This document shows positions 46,701 to 59,244 of a stretch of 64,000 nucleotides of DNA, piece by piece. Every line of letters starts with the position of its first letter. The first letter of the stretch is position 1. The position numbers were made by a program, and so were the translations under genes. The notes beneath the pieces are model-generated. The model had not been told where the DNA came from and did not search any database. It was given only the letters and a program-made list of their open reading frames with translations. The stretch comes from Utricularia gibba (taxonomy: Eukaryota > Streptophyta > Magnoliopsida > Lamiales > Lentibulariaceae), in the NCBI GenBank assembly GCA_002189035.1, contig CM007990.1, positions 2,294,001 through 2,358,000 on the forward strand, given 5' to 3'.

Positions 46701-47949
46701 TTGATGCTGTGCACATAGCAGTCGTTCTTGCAGACTATGGTGTTTTAACTGATATTCCTGGGCCCAGTCAAACGCTTGGAAGTATGGACTCTATTGCAGA
46801 GACATCTAGTATAATTAGGCAGTATGGGACTGCTTATTTGCGCCATGGCAGTATGCCCATGGCGGTGGAATATTATGTTCAAGCAGCTGCCACTGTGGGT
46901 GGTGGACAGTTGTCATGGAGTGGTAGATGTAATATGGATCAGGATAGACAGAAAAAATTGATGTTGATGCAACTGCTCACAGAGGTATTGCTACATGATG
47001 GTGGCATTTATTTTTTGCTTGGCTCAAGAGGTGCTGGTGACGAAGGTCAACTAGGAAAGTATTTACCCGGTGCGGAGATAAGGCATCAGTTTCTGCTCCA
47101 AGCTGCTGAGCGGTGTCAAGATGCTGGTTTATATGATAAGGTAATGCCCCTTGTTATGCACCATTTGATTACCTTTTCTCAACATGATACTTCATCTGCC
47201 TTGATCTCATGTAATCAATAATTACTTTCAGTCCATAGAAATCCATAAAAGAATTGGAGCGTTTTCAGCTGCACTAAACTTGGTAAACAAGTGTCTGTCT
47301 GAAGCAATTGCCGACCTGTCACGGGGCAGATTGGATGGTGAAAGCAGGATTGCCGGGCTCAAACATTCTGCAGATGAGATCTTGGAGACATACAAATACT
47401 ACCCCGAGATCAGGTACCTGATGTCTTGCATAATGCTGGTTTCCCAAAACATGTACACGGGCATATACTAAATTCCTTCCCCCCAACCCTGCAGCCCTGC
47501 AGAGAGTGCAAACTTGATGGAGCAGCAAACAATTCTAAGACAGCTTGAGGCAATCCTCTCTGTTCACAAACTTTCAACGTCTGGAAATCATTTGGACGCG
47601 TTAAGGGAAGTTGCTAGGCTTTCATTCCTTCCTCTGAACCCAAGGTCACCTGATGTTGCTGTTGATGCCTACAAAAACTTGTCGCCCCATGTCGAAGCAT
47701 GCGTTCCAGGCCTTCTCAGAGACGCCCTTCAGTGCCTAGACAGCATCAAGGACAGGGATGCAGATGGATCTCTTCGTGTCTTGAGAGCGCAGGTAAATTT
47801 CATAAAACTAAAGACATTAGTAATGTGACAAGTGCAGCGCCCCTTCTCACCAAGTTTGTTCCACTATGCAGATCTCCAACTTTCTTGCTAAAAATGTGAA
47901 CCGCAACTGGCCACGCGACTTGTATGAGAAGGTTGCTCGGAGCTTGTGA
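43716..47949 (+). CDS. NUP93: Nucleoporin NUP93 (Nic96 family, inner ring), 15 exons
   Basis: NUP93 is a structural hub of the inner ring of the nuclear pore and links other inner-ring nucleoporins. Exons: 43716-43817, 43925-44016, 44211-44277, 44406-44465, 44584-44673, 44765-45034, 45220-45315, 45412-45546, 45696-45749, 45853-45936, 46081-46167, 46241-47140, 47232-47413, 47495-47792, 47872-47949. All introns are GT-AG and the phases fit, giving 864 residues, the usual plant length. The start was chosen at MAGDADVSGWTDLLHSSSKL, which has the typical N-terminus; an in-frame ATG nine codons upstream lacks conservation. A coiled region (NLDQLESLSKKLKAKTLRAE) precedes the Nic96 helical domain, with HLQWGHERYIMD and IEDFLWFMLSACRD. 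It ends in NWPRDLYEKVARSL. Downstream of and in the same direction as NUP160. It appears intact. Confidence 0.95.
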
Positions 47950-49230
47950 GCGGTTCTCTTAGAAGAACTCTGAATTACGTTTCAAGCCCGGAGGTGTAAG
48001 ATGTTGGATGATTATGAGATTTGGCTGGGGGTTCAGGGAGCAAAAATGCATGATAAAAAAAAAAAAGAAGAAAATCTAAATCCCCCACTTAAATTTGTGC
48101 GTCAAATTCTCTTGCATGACCGAATGCACATGGGAGTCAGAAACTATGGCATTTTGTGTAAGCAAACCCATCTGGGGACGATGTACGGATGTAGCAAAAT
48201 CTGCCGAAAACGTGTTATTGTTATGTTTACCCTCATCATCGACTTGGAACACACCGGACATGAGAATTCAATGAAATTAAATTACATTTCTATATCAAAA
48301 TTTGGTTTGGAGCTGTTAAGGTTTAGGGAGGCCTTGGATAGTTCATCGACTGCTTTTTGACATATTAAAATAACACTCAGACGTGGATTATGGTTAATCC
48401 ATGCCCTCGTCATAAACATTGCAAGCCATATCTGTGTTACATAATAATTGAAATGTTAATAGCTTAATTGAATTTTTGTATTTTTTAACCTATACTTTAA
48501 AGGTTCGATTCTAATATGATACAAATAGTATACTTTTATAAAATTAAAATTAATTCAAAAATAAAATCAAAAGATTAAAATAATTAATTAAAATATTGAA
48601 AGTTAAATTCATTTTAATTAATTTTAATTTGTGTATGAATAAAATTATTAATTTGAAATATCAAATATATATATATAAATATATAAGTTTATATATATAT
48701 TCTTTGTAAATAAAAATTAGTTATTGTTATTATGAAATATATGATATCTACAAAGTCATATTATTTAACAAATAAAAATATAAAAATATTTTTATATCCA
48801 ATAAGATTATATATCAATAAATTTTTTACATCAAACTATTTAATTAATTAACTTTCATTAACCTTATTAATAAAATATTTACTTTTTAGAAATTCATAAA
48901 AAAAAGTTACAATATTTTTGGTAATACAATAACTTTTATTTTTTTCAATGAAAAGCATTAAATAAATTATTAAACATCGTATCACGATGACCTGTGGACT
49001 GACGAGATGTTCCGACGTCATTTGATTAATAACTCCAACCTTCAAGTGGCACTTGGATAGATGATTGAGGTGGCTGAAAATATTTTTCGATATTAGGTCG
49101 AGAGGGGATGTTGATTGATGCTCAATGTCTGATAGGTGGACTTGATGGTAATGTCTTGTATAGGCGATGCAACTTTTTGATTATCTCTCAAACTTCTTCT
49201 TCTTTATCCCATATCCATTGTCATTGGGAA
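47950..49230. other. NUP93 3' region and AT-rich spacer
   Basis: Includes the NUP93 3' UTR and, from about 48,420 to 48,960, very AT-rich sequence with (TA)-rich runs near 48,665-48,700. No gene seen. Confidence 0.5.
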
Positions 49231-49239
49231 TCCAATAGT

Positions 49240-51200
49240 TCTTCTTCGACTTGACTTGGTTGGCATTTTCCGGGATGCATCATGCACAAGCTCGAATGGT
49301 GGTGGTGTCCATTGAAATTCTACCCACAACGGTTGAAATTGCATAACTCATTAATCTGTCTTTCAAGTGAAAATAGAGGATTGATGAAGGCTTTTGAGTC
49401 AACTCCTAGTCTCTTGCAAGCTTGTTGGACATATGAACATGGAACTTCAAAATTTTGTCATTTTCTATATGTGCATGTACCATCATTTACTCGTACTAGA
49501 AAAATCTTTCCCTCTTATCCTGATTTATGTCGAGTTGTCACCCGAACAACCATGTTTGCTTGGTATCTCCACACATGCATGTGGTATTGCCTGATTCCAA
49601 TGTTTATACAATTTAAATAGATTTTTGGCGAATTGCAGTCTTTGATGACATTGTTGTAAGGTCTTAGATAATCGGTTTGTGAAATAATTCTTGCACCTTG
49701 TGAATGTTGCCTACATTTTCATAAGAAAAACATTAGGCATAGGATTACAAGATTATACCAAATATATAGTTACTAATACCTGTGTCAATGTGATTATTGG
49801 AAAGTGTTGTGCACTACGTAGTACATCATTCATACCTTCAACTTAATTCATAGTCATGGTTCCAAATCTAAGTATGGCGGAGAATGTTAAGTTTTTTAAT
49901 AGAAATAATAGAATAATTAGAATATCTTACATTTTTCCTTCATCGTGTGACAACGCCCATGATTTTGGAGGGAACTTAAATAAATAACACCAAGCACCAA
50001 TGAGAAAATCTCAAATTTGATTCATATAGAAGTCTAATTTCTCTACCGATATTGCATTTACAGCCCATGTGAATGTGTTTCTTAATCTTGGATGCTTGAA
50101 TTTATTTATAACATTCGCCCTAAGGTGTCGAATACACCATCTATGACATCCACCATTTGTAGACCTGAAGGTATGAACTCGTTCTACTGCCTTTTTGATG
50201 GAGTCACATCTATCAGATATTAGGCACGTTGGTCTATCCTGAGCAACTTATCTACCATGTAGTTGGAGAAATCACATCTATGAGTCATCTGTTTTCTCAT
50301 CCATAATAACAAATGTAAAGGAAACACATTTGCAAGATACTTTAAAAGTGATTGCAATCAACATCTTGTGACGATAATGCACATATAAATGGGTTGTATC
50401 AACTGACACCACCGACCGACACCATTTATATACTTGAATACAAGATCCAAATGCCCAAAATGCATAGTGTAACACATTTCCATTGTGATGCTTCCATTGT
50501 ACTATAGTGCCGGGATTTTGAAGTGTAACCTCTTGCAAGAAAGAGGAGAGTTTCGGCATAGAACTCTCCCAATTAACAAACACATCAATGAAGACTCGTC
50601 TCAAACCATACTAGGCTCTATGATATGGAATCATATAATTCATTATCTCGTTGATTGCAGTTACAATTGTACTTACTTTAATACCAATATCTCTTTCCAC
50701 GAACGTTCTCGCTATGTTGGCGATATACCTAACTCAAATATTTTGATAATCAAAATATCTTGGACCATCCCGACTACAAATGTGAAGAAATTCCATCACA
50801 TTAACTTTCCATTGCCAATGACTTTTATAGTAGTCACCACGAATCCTCCAACGTCATCCTTGTTCTCTACGTTGTTTGCAACGTAAATCCAACACATTAG
50901 GTTCTGAATCATTAACATAGAACTCTTTATCGATTTTGATCAAATACTACAACACTACACTACGAAAGTCCTCCTTATTTTCAAAAAAATAAGGAGGCAT
51001 TTCGTAACAATTAGACATTTAATTTCATTCAATTCTGAAAAATCATCATCATCCTCTTCATATTCATCAAAATCTGCATCATAATCTGGATCCAATTCTC
51101 CTTCATTACCAACATTACGATCGTACTTTGGATAAACGTTTACATATGTATCGGTATCCGGATCATTTGAAAAAAATTTCTTGTTATATTTCAAAAATAA
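49240..51200 (-). pseudogene. MULE (Mutator-like) transposase remnant
   Basis: Decayed MuDR-type transposase. From 50,604 the minus strand reads PGTIVQWKHHN, then CIQVYKWCRSVVSVDTTHLY, the MULE catalytic start with its first Asp, and MLIAITFKVSC. Near 50,225 LISDRCDSIKKAVERV gives the second Asp. Near 50,130 GCHRWCIRHLRANVINKFKH follows the conserved 'HRxCxRHL..N' pattern. A SWIM-type zinc finger is visible near 49,360-49,460 (CTYRK ... FEVPCSYVQQACKRL). Acidic sequence at 51,000-51,110 (DADFDEYEEDDDD) may belong to its N-terminus. Many stops are present. No terminal inverted repeats were located. Confidence 0.8.
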
Positions 51201-51684
51201 TAAAATACAATTATTATTATGTACGTGAATCTGAATCGGATTCCACTCTAATTTCTTCTTCTGTAGTTTGATAATTTCTCATCTCATTGTAAAATACCGA
51301 TTAAGTAGTCGTAAAATTGTGAAGCTTCATAGTTGTGCATCGGATGCTCTTCTTCTATGCCAAACCAATCAGTATTTTGAAAATCTGTCATTTTCGAATC
51401 CATATTTTTTTAAATTACACAAATCGATTGTAATCATGTATTTGCATCTAGCTAAAAAAAGTTACCTCGATAAAATGAGCCACCCTCATATTCTGAATAT
51501 TGTGGGTTGAACTCATACAGAGCATTTTGTGAGTTGTACCCGTATGAAGAATTTTACAGATTGAACTCATAAGGGTCGTTATTCGAGCCCAAAAAGTTCT
51601 ACATCAGAAATTTGATTAGAATGCTTGTTGCAATAACTTGAATGCAACATTCTTTTATAGGATAATATAAATATCTACATATGC
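51201..51684. other. AT-rich, nothing recognised
   Basis: No gene. It may include the worn N-terminal end or flank of the MULE. Confidence 0.35.
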
Positions 51685-51915
51685 TAATTTATAACCAAAT
51701 AATGATAATATCTAGATACATTAATCTATAATCACATAATAATAATATTTACATGTCTAGATATATTAATTTATAACTATACAATAATAATATTTACATA
51801 TAGTAATTTATGGCCACACAATGATAATATCTAAATATACTAATTTATAACCATATAATAATAATATCTACATATACTAATTTATAACCACATAATAATA
51901 ATATCTGCTTATCAT
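51685..51915. repeat. AT-rich minisatellite, ~37-bp unit, six copies
   Basis: The unit 'taatttataaccacataata...' starts at 51,685, 51,722, 51,767, 51,803, 51,841 and 51,878. Spacing is 36-45 bp and the copies are imperfect. Confidence 0.8.
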
Positions 51916-53120
51916 AAGTATTATATGTATATGTTATAAATCAAACTATTGTATAATATATATTATAATAGCAAAAAATAATGTAATCTAATTTATAATC
52001 ACATATTTTTTCATAATATATTATATACTATATTATTATTTATAAATTTCATATACAATGTTATAATATTTATATTATTATATTATTATTTTTATTGATA
52101 ATATTTATTATCTTTATATTAATAAATTTATACAAAATGTTCAATTAATTTACATTAATTTAATTTTTGTATCAATAAAAATATAAAATCAAAACATCAA
52201 ATATATATATATATATATATCAATTTTTATTATATTATATATGATATATCAAAATTTTATAATATCATTTTTTTAATTATTATAAATATCATTTTTATAT
52301 TAATAAATGAATAAAATATATTAATTTTCTTTATCATAAATTAACAAAAATTTAAAAAAGGAAAAGAAAAATAAGTATATTTATCATATATTTTCACATA
52401 ATGTATAAATTTCTAAATATATGTTTTGATAGTAGGTACAATTCTAATTAACCAGTTGGTGTAGAAGTATAAGCTATGAGAACTGAGGGTGGACTCTTAC
52501 TCATGTCGAAGAAAGAGATGTGCATAGAGGTAAATATTTTGCAAAATTTGTATTCTACAAGTGATATTAGAAAGATATTAGCCAAATACCATAGTTTTAA
52601 TTTAAGTTTTGCAAAATACTACAAGTTTTAGAAAGAACATTGCAAAATGCCACAAATTGAACATTAACTTATTACTTTATTTTAAAACAGAAAATTTTTT
52701 AATTAATATGAAAATTAAATATTTAATTTTATTTTTATACAATATAATATTTTTTCGTTTTATATTAATCAGGTATACAACCCACAACATTTAACTTTAG
52801 ATAATACTTATCGAATTACATAATAAACAATGCTTAGATTTGAATGTTACTTATAAAATGCAATAATTAATAAATATATTTTTATAATTCTATTAAATAT
52901 AAATTTTATATTAATTAAACATATGTGTATTATTATATAATAATTGGAATTTAACAAGTAATTAAAATTTAATTAAAATATGATATTTTACAAATGAAAA
53001 ATAAAATTTATAATATTATGCAAATGTCAAAAAACTTATGATATTTTCCAAACCAAAATATATAACCTGTGGTATTCGATTCATTTTTCTTGTAAATTCT
53101 TATTACTTTTTTAATATTGA
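51916..53120. other. Extremely AT-rich, with (AT)10 microsatellite
   Basis: Almost pure A+T, including a perfect (AT)10 at 52,201-52,220. Open frames here reflect base composition and have no family resemblance. Confidence 0.6.
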
Positions 53121-53124
53121 AGTT

Positions 53125-54712
53125 ATGATTATTCTAGAGCTCGAAGAACAAATACACAATCAGAGGTTGATCATATTTTACAGACATCCGGAAAGAAACA
53201 AGCAAATAAAGATCTTGGACTTTCCTGACCTCTATTATGGAAAGATCGTAGGTTTCGACATGAATTATATACTTATAATAGCTTTTAACTAAATAACACT
53301 ACAAGAAGAATAAGAAAGCAAAAAGGCAAGACCACTCTGGCAAATGAGGGAGTTAAATGAGATGATCCAACAAAACAACCTAGTAGATATCGAGTATATT
53401 GGATTTTTGTTTAGTTGGATGAATTAACATCAGGCATCGAAACTAGTAAAAGCCAAGTTAGACGGAGGGACAGGGATTGGCTTCAAGGCGTCACTTTGGA
53501 AACAAGGTTGGAGAATTATGTAGCACCCGAAGTTATTGTTAAGTCAGGTCCTGAAAGGAAGACATTTTTCAAACAAGAGCTTCCTGGATGCATAGATTAG
53601 TCAACAACCATCACTCATATGGACAAGAATAGTTTCGACAAAGGAAGTACTTAGAAGATGGAGGGTAGGCAACAAGACATAGACATGCATATATATTTGG
53701 AAAGACCCTTAGATTCATAATGCGGCTAATGGACTTCCTTTAAATAAGGAGGCTCATAAAGAAGACAATCGACTGATCAACTCACTCATTACCCAATGTC
53801 GGATGCGGGATAATACAAAACTAAAAGATGAGTTGTGGACGGTGGATATCATGGCAGTCATGGAGATACACTTAATATGGATAAAGACGAAGACAAAGAA
53901 GGAACAAGCACAAATATGGAAGCGAAAGGAATCTAGAAGGAGATATAGAAGATGCGAGTTTCACCCAAAGTCAAGATACTCATGTGGAGGCTTTGAAGAA
54001 CACTTACCAATCGAGGAATTTCTTAGGCGGAGGAGTATACTCACTATGGACTTAATGCCCACTCTGCAGTAAGTGGAAGGAAATCTATCAACATACTTTC
54101 TTATTGTGTTGCTTTGCTCAACAGGTATAGGAAGAGGCTAAAATGTTCAAAACAATGGTGGATGCATGGGGCAGATCAACAATGTGGTGGATAGCAATAG
54201 CTATAGTAACAATGCAGATGGCACAACAAGAGAATGTTACACTGCTTCTATGGAGATTATGGAAGGCAAGGAATGAATGTAAAATACCAACAAATCATTG
54301 CATAGCAAAAGATGTAGTTCTGCAAGGAAGACAATACAAGATCGATCTACAACACAGAATACACCAAACTTGGACAAACACTATCCCCATAGCCTTACAC
54401 AGAAAATGGAGGCCACCAACGATTGCTTGAATCTGATTGTCTCCTCCTCGTCCAAAAGAATGCCTTGAAGACTCCCACCATTGAGTTGTGCCCTCTAATC
54501 TTGGATATTCAGAAAAGGCTCCAAAAGAGCTGGAGAATGGATCGGCTTCATTTGAAGAAGAGAAATGAAGTAGCCCATTTGCTAACCCTATGGAGTAGGA
54601 ACTACACAATCACTAGAAAACACTACGATTCTCCATCATATTGCAAACCATGTACAGATGATGTTATGTTGATTAAATTAAAGGAGAGATTCTACTCAAA
54701 AAAAAAAAAAAA
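53125..54712 (+). pseudogene. LINE (L1-type) fragment lacking the RT core
   Basis: The left part (about 53,310-53,420) reads RPLWQMREFNEMIQQNNLVD and GFLFSW, the C-terminal end of an L1 endonuclease. Within about 40 bp it passes to GGTGIGFKASLWKQGWRI, HPKLLLSQVLKGRHF, PSLIW and RWRVGN-IWKDP. That is the region after the RT core in plant LINEs, so the RT itself is deleted. Further on, LLLWRLWKARNECK (near 54,245-54,285) and then LESDCLLLVQ...RLHLKKRNEVAHLLT (54,423-54,600) represent the RNase H domain. The fragment ends in A15 at 54,698-54,712. Stops and frameshifts throughout. Confidence 0.8.
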
Positions 54713-54986
54713 CAAGTGTACTCTACATAATTTCTTGAACAAATGTGAAGTGGCGGAGTGAAAAGCACACGTGATGCAGGATGAAGCTCGGGAGGGTGAG
54801 AAGAGATGCTACACAACACGACAACAACGAATAGGTTACTTCATTGTCACTCAACATCCCATTTGGGAAGGAAATGATGTACCAACAAGGGAAGGGCTCC
54901 CCTCTACCTCCTCCAAAAGACTGCCTCTGCATTCACAGCTGCTCCTTGGACTCAATGTAAATCTGTGATGCAGAGATCACGATCGG
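54713..54986. other. Spacer / 3' UTR of LAZ1-like gene
   Basis: Lies between the LINE poly(A) and the stop codon of the minus-strand LAZ1-like gene. It probably includes that gene's 3' UTR. Nothing else recognised. Confidence 0.5.
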
Positions 54987-57393
54987 TTACTTGGCAGCAG
55001 CCGGAACGTTTTCAGGATAGTTGGACACATCGACAAGGTGCGGTAGTACATCTACAATGATGTCTCGGACAGGGTTCTTCTGATCCTCTTCTGTCTTGGC
55101 GGAATCACTGGGAGAGCTACTGCCTGAGGAAGAGACACTGGATAACTGTACGTCATCCAGTTTGTTTCCAAATACACTTTTGTTCCCTCTAATGTCTTCC
55201 ATTTCTTGGGCAGTTGGACCAAGAGATCCAGCCCTTGCACCGTCATCCCCCCCGCTGGGGTTATAGAGCACATATTCGTTGTAGCTAGGAGCGAACTGCA
55301 CAAAGTCGAGGCACCGGATTCTGAGTATACAATTAGACTTTCAAAACTCCCTGGCATGTGGATTACAAACCTGGTGCACTGTGTCATGGTAGAAGTCGTT
55401 TAGCATCAGAGCATGTGAAAGGCTCATGGTGAAGCTGTAGCTGGGACCAACGTTTGCAGCGGAGTACTCTGTATATGGAAAGGCGTAGAGATGTCCCACA
55501 GCAGCTAAAAACATCTCCACGCAGACAATGAAACTTTGAAACTCTGCAGCTTCCTCAGTGTTCTCTACAAGTTTCGATTTTGCTGCAAGAAATATCAAAA
55601 CACCTGACATGGGAAACCCATGATTAGATAAAAGGAGCACGTCATAGCAATGTTTCAAAACAATAATAACGGGAGTAACTTTTCAGCTGATTCAATATGC
55701 AAGGATGACAAAAACAAACGGAGCTATTACCTGCCAATAAGTGAGGAAGACTACAGACTTAATTATGATAAACTTTGGAACTGGACGGAATGGCTTCAGC
55801 AAATCACAGCAAGCTCCATAAAACAATGCTAGAGAATAAAGTGCCATTGAGTAAGAGATAGTATAGACTATGGTCAGGTAGAGATAGGACTGGCCAGGAT
55901 TGAAATTCCCATCTTCATATCTTCCCTTGGCATAAAGCACAAAAGTGAGCACAACGAGAAAGGGCTTCAGGATAACAAACTGCAGGCAGCCCTGCTTACA
56001 CCTTCTAATAAAGAGCCTGCACAGAAGGCAGCAGGGAAAACAAATGATAACAGCGCATTGCATTACAAGCTAACTATTTGGACAACTCTAATCAAACGTT
56101 CAAATAAATGAATTAACAGTTGGGCCAACAGAAGTTAAGCAAGAAAATTAGGTGGAAACCAAAAGAAAAAAAAAAGAAAAAACGACTTGAATTCTCAGCC
56201 GCACGTGTAAGTCAAATCCAAGCTAACAAAGTTACTCATCATTTGCACACCCAGAAGAACAAATAGCCAATTCGTGGTTTGGGGCCAAAGAACATGCGCC
56301 ATAATGTGAAATGAGAAAATAATGTCAGAAAAGTGAAAAATATTATCTAGAGAGAGAAAGTTAATACAAGAATGAAAGAGAATCCCCAGTAAGCGGACAT
56401 TGAACACACGAATTGGATACGTAGAACAGGAGACCATAAGTGATCAAATGAACTGCAGGCTCAGGGTTTACCCATCCAATGCAATTGGATGAAAGCAGCA
56501 TGTCATCAATAACCAATTAGGCTTCAGCACTTTACCAGCCAGGCTGACCACAACAGCACCTGGACCCCCTACCCATGCCAAGCATAAAGATAAAAAATTA
56601 TAGATTACCCAAGCTTCATATCTGCAAAGACAACAAATCAGATTCAGAAAAAAAAAATATATAATGAAGGGACAACTACACTTTTTTTGATTCAAAGTAA
56701 AACATTAAGGGAAAAGCATTAAATTATAAAGAAGTCACATCATACAAGGCACTACTTACATCTCTCTCAAAGAACTGAAGTAAATAGAGCTCTTGTTTAA
56801 GACCAGGGACAAGAAAGATGTCAGTGCATACACCTATCAAAAAAGCACGGGAAACTGGCTTTAGATGGATAAAAATCCAAATAACAACGCATCAACAAAG
56901 ATTAACAATGAACAAATGAAATCTCAGTATCTAATGGAAAGAAGTGGCATTCACACAAAACATAGATAAGCCCGAACAACAACCAAGAAAATAAACGCAC
57001 ACTAAACGCATCATAGTAATGTTTTCCGTCTGTTTATTGTATTCAAATGAGATCGTTCCTTCAATTTGAAACCCCCATCTAATGTTAGGCATCACAATCT
57101 AATTGAGGTCACATTACAGCAACAAACCTACTCTCTTATAATTGACACAATCAGGTAATATTGACGCCAGATCAAACATGTCTTACACACTAGCTAGTCT
57201 TCACATGATACTACAGAATAATCGAGAACACAGTGCAAGAACTCACGGGAACCATAAAAATGATGCGGACGATATATCTCTGATAATTAGGCGCCGTGTA
57301 GTTCAATAAATGTCTGTAAATGTGGAGAATAGCCAACACCATTGCTCCCAGAGTACAAGGCAAAGCTATGAGGATGTAGTATAAAGACCCCAT
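54987..57393 (-). CDS. LAZ1 homologue (DUF300/TMEM184-like membrane protein), 6 exons
   Basis: Multi-pass membrane protein of the DUF300/organic solute transporter alpha family. Arabidopsis LAZ1 proteins act at the vacuole membrane in brassinosteroid signalling and cell death. Exons in transcript order: 57247-57393, 56760-56833, 56472-56621, 55731-56016, 55371-55603, 54987-55295 (complement), about 399 residues. The start MGSLYYILIALPC lies right behind a likely 5' UTR acceptor (TCTCTTAG/ATTC). Motifs: HIYRHLLNYTAPNYQRYIVR, YEAWVIYNFLSLCLAWVGGP, RRCKQGCLQFVILKP, YTISYSMALYSLALFYGAC and KFIIIKSVVFLTYWQ. After the last membrane part come FAPSYNEYVLYNP and a Ser-rich acidic tail ending YPENVPAAAK. 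The exon 4/exon 5 junction is one base short of keeping frame. It is transcribed toward NUP93. Confidence 0.92.
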
Positions 57394-57830
57394 GAATCTA
57401 AGAGACACCCAAATCAAATCGTCCTCTAATAAGGAAAACACATGAAAGAGTAGAATTCGACGATGCTCTGAATTCTAAATTCAACTCATAGCTTCCTATC
57501 GAAAAATTAGAGCACAACCCAACCCTTCTCCTGAAACCACCAGCAGAAAACCGGAAAATGTAACGAATTGATGGGGAAGTAATTAACTCCAACTGCGACA
57601 AGTTAACAAAAATTCAGAAATATATGGGGGCTGCAGTCCAGAACAGACTTTGGGCGAAAAGGAAAGAAGAAAGGCTTCTTCTGCCTTGAGCGCAAAGGCG
57701 CCGCAGTGCAATGATATCAAATCAAGTCTACAGAAGGTTTCCATGCGTGAGAGCTGTAAATGATACGATGGTGAATCCAATGGGTTTGACTTAAGCCACG
57801 GTGGAGGGTGGGGTTATAGGTAGATTTGTT
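57394..57830 (-). promoter_or_regulatory. 5' leader of LAZ1-like gene
   Basis: Contains the expected 5' UTR and a leader intron whose acceptor lies at about 57,398. GC content falls sharply upstream of 57,830, which suggests the promoter lies near there. No defined motif can be named. Confidence 0.4.
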
Positions 57831-59239
57831 ATATCTACCTCACACACACATATTTATTTAAAGATTTAAAATATACCATTGTTTGAGAATATTCATGAAT
57901 CTTTATATTTATTAATTATCATAATTAATTGACAAAAATATAATATATTTAAATAATTTAAATTTAAATACAAAAATTTATGTTATTAGGTTTATGATAA
58001 AATATATAATAAACAAAGTAATATAATAGTAATTTTAAAAATCAAAATATATCAATTACTTCAATAACCATTATTTATTATCACAATTCCAATTTTATAG
58101 ATATAACGTGTGTGATTAAATATAAACATAATATTTTTAATACAAATTAATATTTCATATGTTTTAATTGATAAAAATAATCATAAATTATTCCTGAATC
58201 AACTATTAACATAAAAAAATAATTAATTAAAATAATATATTTTATATCAATTTAAAATAATAAATTTTAATATAATATTAATATTATAATAAAAAAATAT
58301 AATAAAACATTGATCTTATTTGTGTTTTTCATTAAATTAATTAAACATAAATTTTGTTTTTGTTAATTTTTTTATATTATTCAAATTAAAAAAATAATGT
58401 TAATTGAGTTGAATACAATTCAAATACTAATTGTTCATTCATTATAATAATTTTAGTTAGGAGACAATTTTCAGATGAATTACATTGATGTATAGATAGA
58501 TTGAATTAAGAAGGAATGTAAAAATAATTAGATTCAAAATTAAAAAAAATCAAAGTTAAATCATATTTAATTTGAAAAATATGATTAAAATCATATTTAA
58601 ATATTACAAATCTAATTTTCTATTGAATGGATACAAAATAGTGAAATAAATATAATAAAATACATAATTTTTCACATGAAATTCAAAATAATATTATTAA
58701 TTATACAAGTATATAAAAATCATCAAAATAATAAATTAAAATTATGTTTATAAAAATTAATTAGTTTAAATTTTCAATAACTGAAAGTACATAAATGTTA
58801 AATATAATTTTCTATATATATTTTTAATATTTAATTTAGGATAGAGTACCAAATTAAAAGTTAATTTAGGTATTTGCATAGGTTTGCTTGGAAATGCAAA
58901 TATTTTCATTTGCATGCATTTTGTATTTTATTTCCATTTTTTGTGCATTTTTAAGTTAGAAACTTAAACTAAGAGTCACAATAGTTTATGAAAAAATGGG
59001 GCTAAAGATGTGATAACCATGAATAAAATATTAGTTTTGTTTATCAAACTCTTATAACTCATTTTCAAGTTTCCAATTGAATTCCAAACTTGTCCTAGCC
59101 TCTTGTTGTGTTGCACCCGAGAGAACGCATTTTGCTGAAATAAGCAAATGGATCACTTGTAGAAATCTATTGACTTAGTTGTACTCAGATATTAAGTGAT
59201 ACTTATTTTTAATTTTCTATTTTGGATATATTTTTTTGA
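57831..59239. other. AT-rich intergenic sequence
   Basis: A short (CA)n run lies at 57,840-57,850, and the rest is strongly AT-rich. No coding sequence recognised. Confidence 0.6.
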
Positions 59240-59244
59240 ATGAG

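Noticed and set aside
48001-48360. 119-codon plus-strand frame just downstream of NUP93
   Set aside because: Begins inside the expected 3' UTR, is low in complexity with an A-run, and has no recognisable domain.
54143-54430. 95-codon frame considered as a small independent gene
   Set aside because: It reads as the LINE region before the RNase H domain (LLWRLWKARNE) and is followed by that domain and a poly(A) tail.
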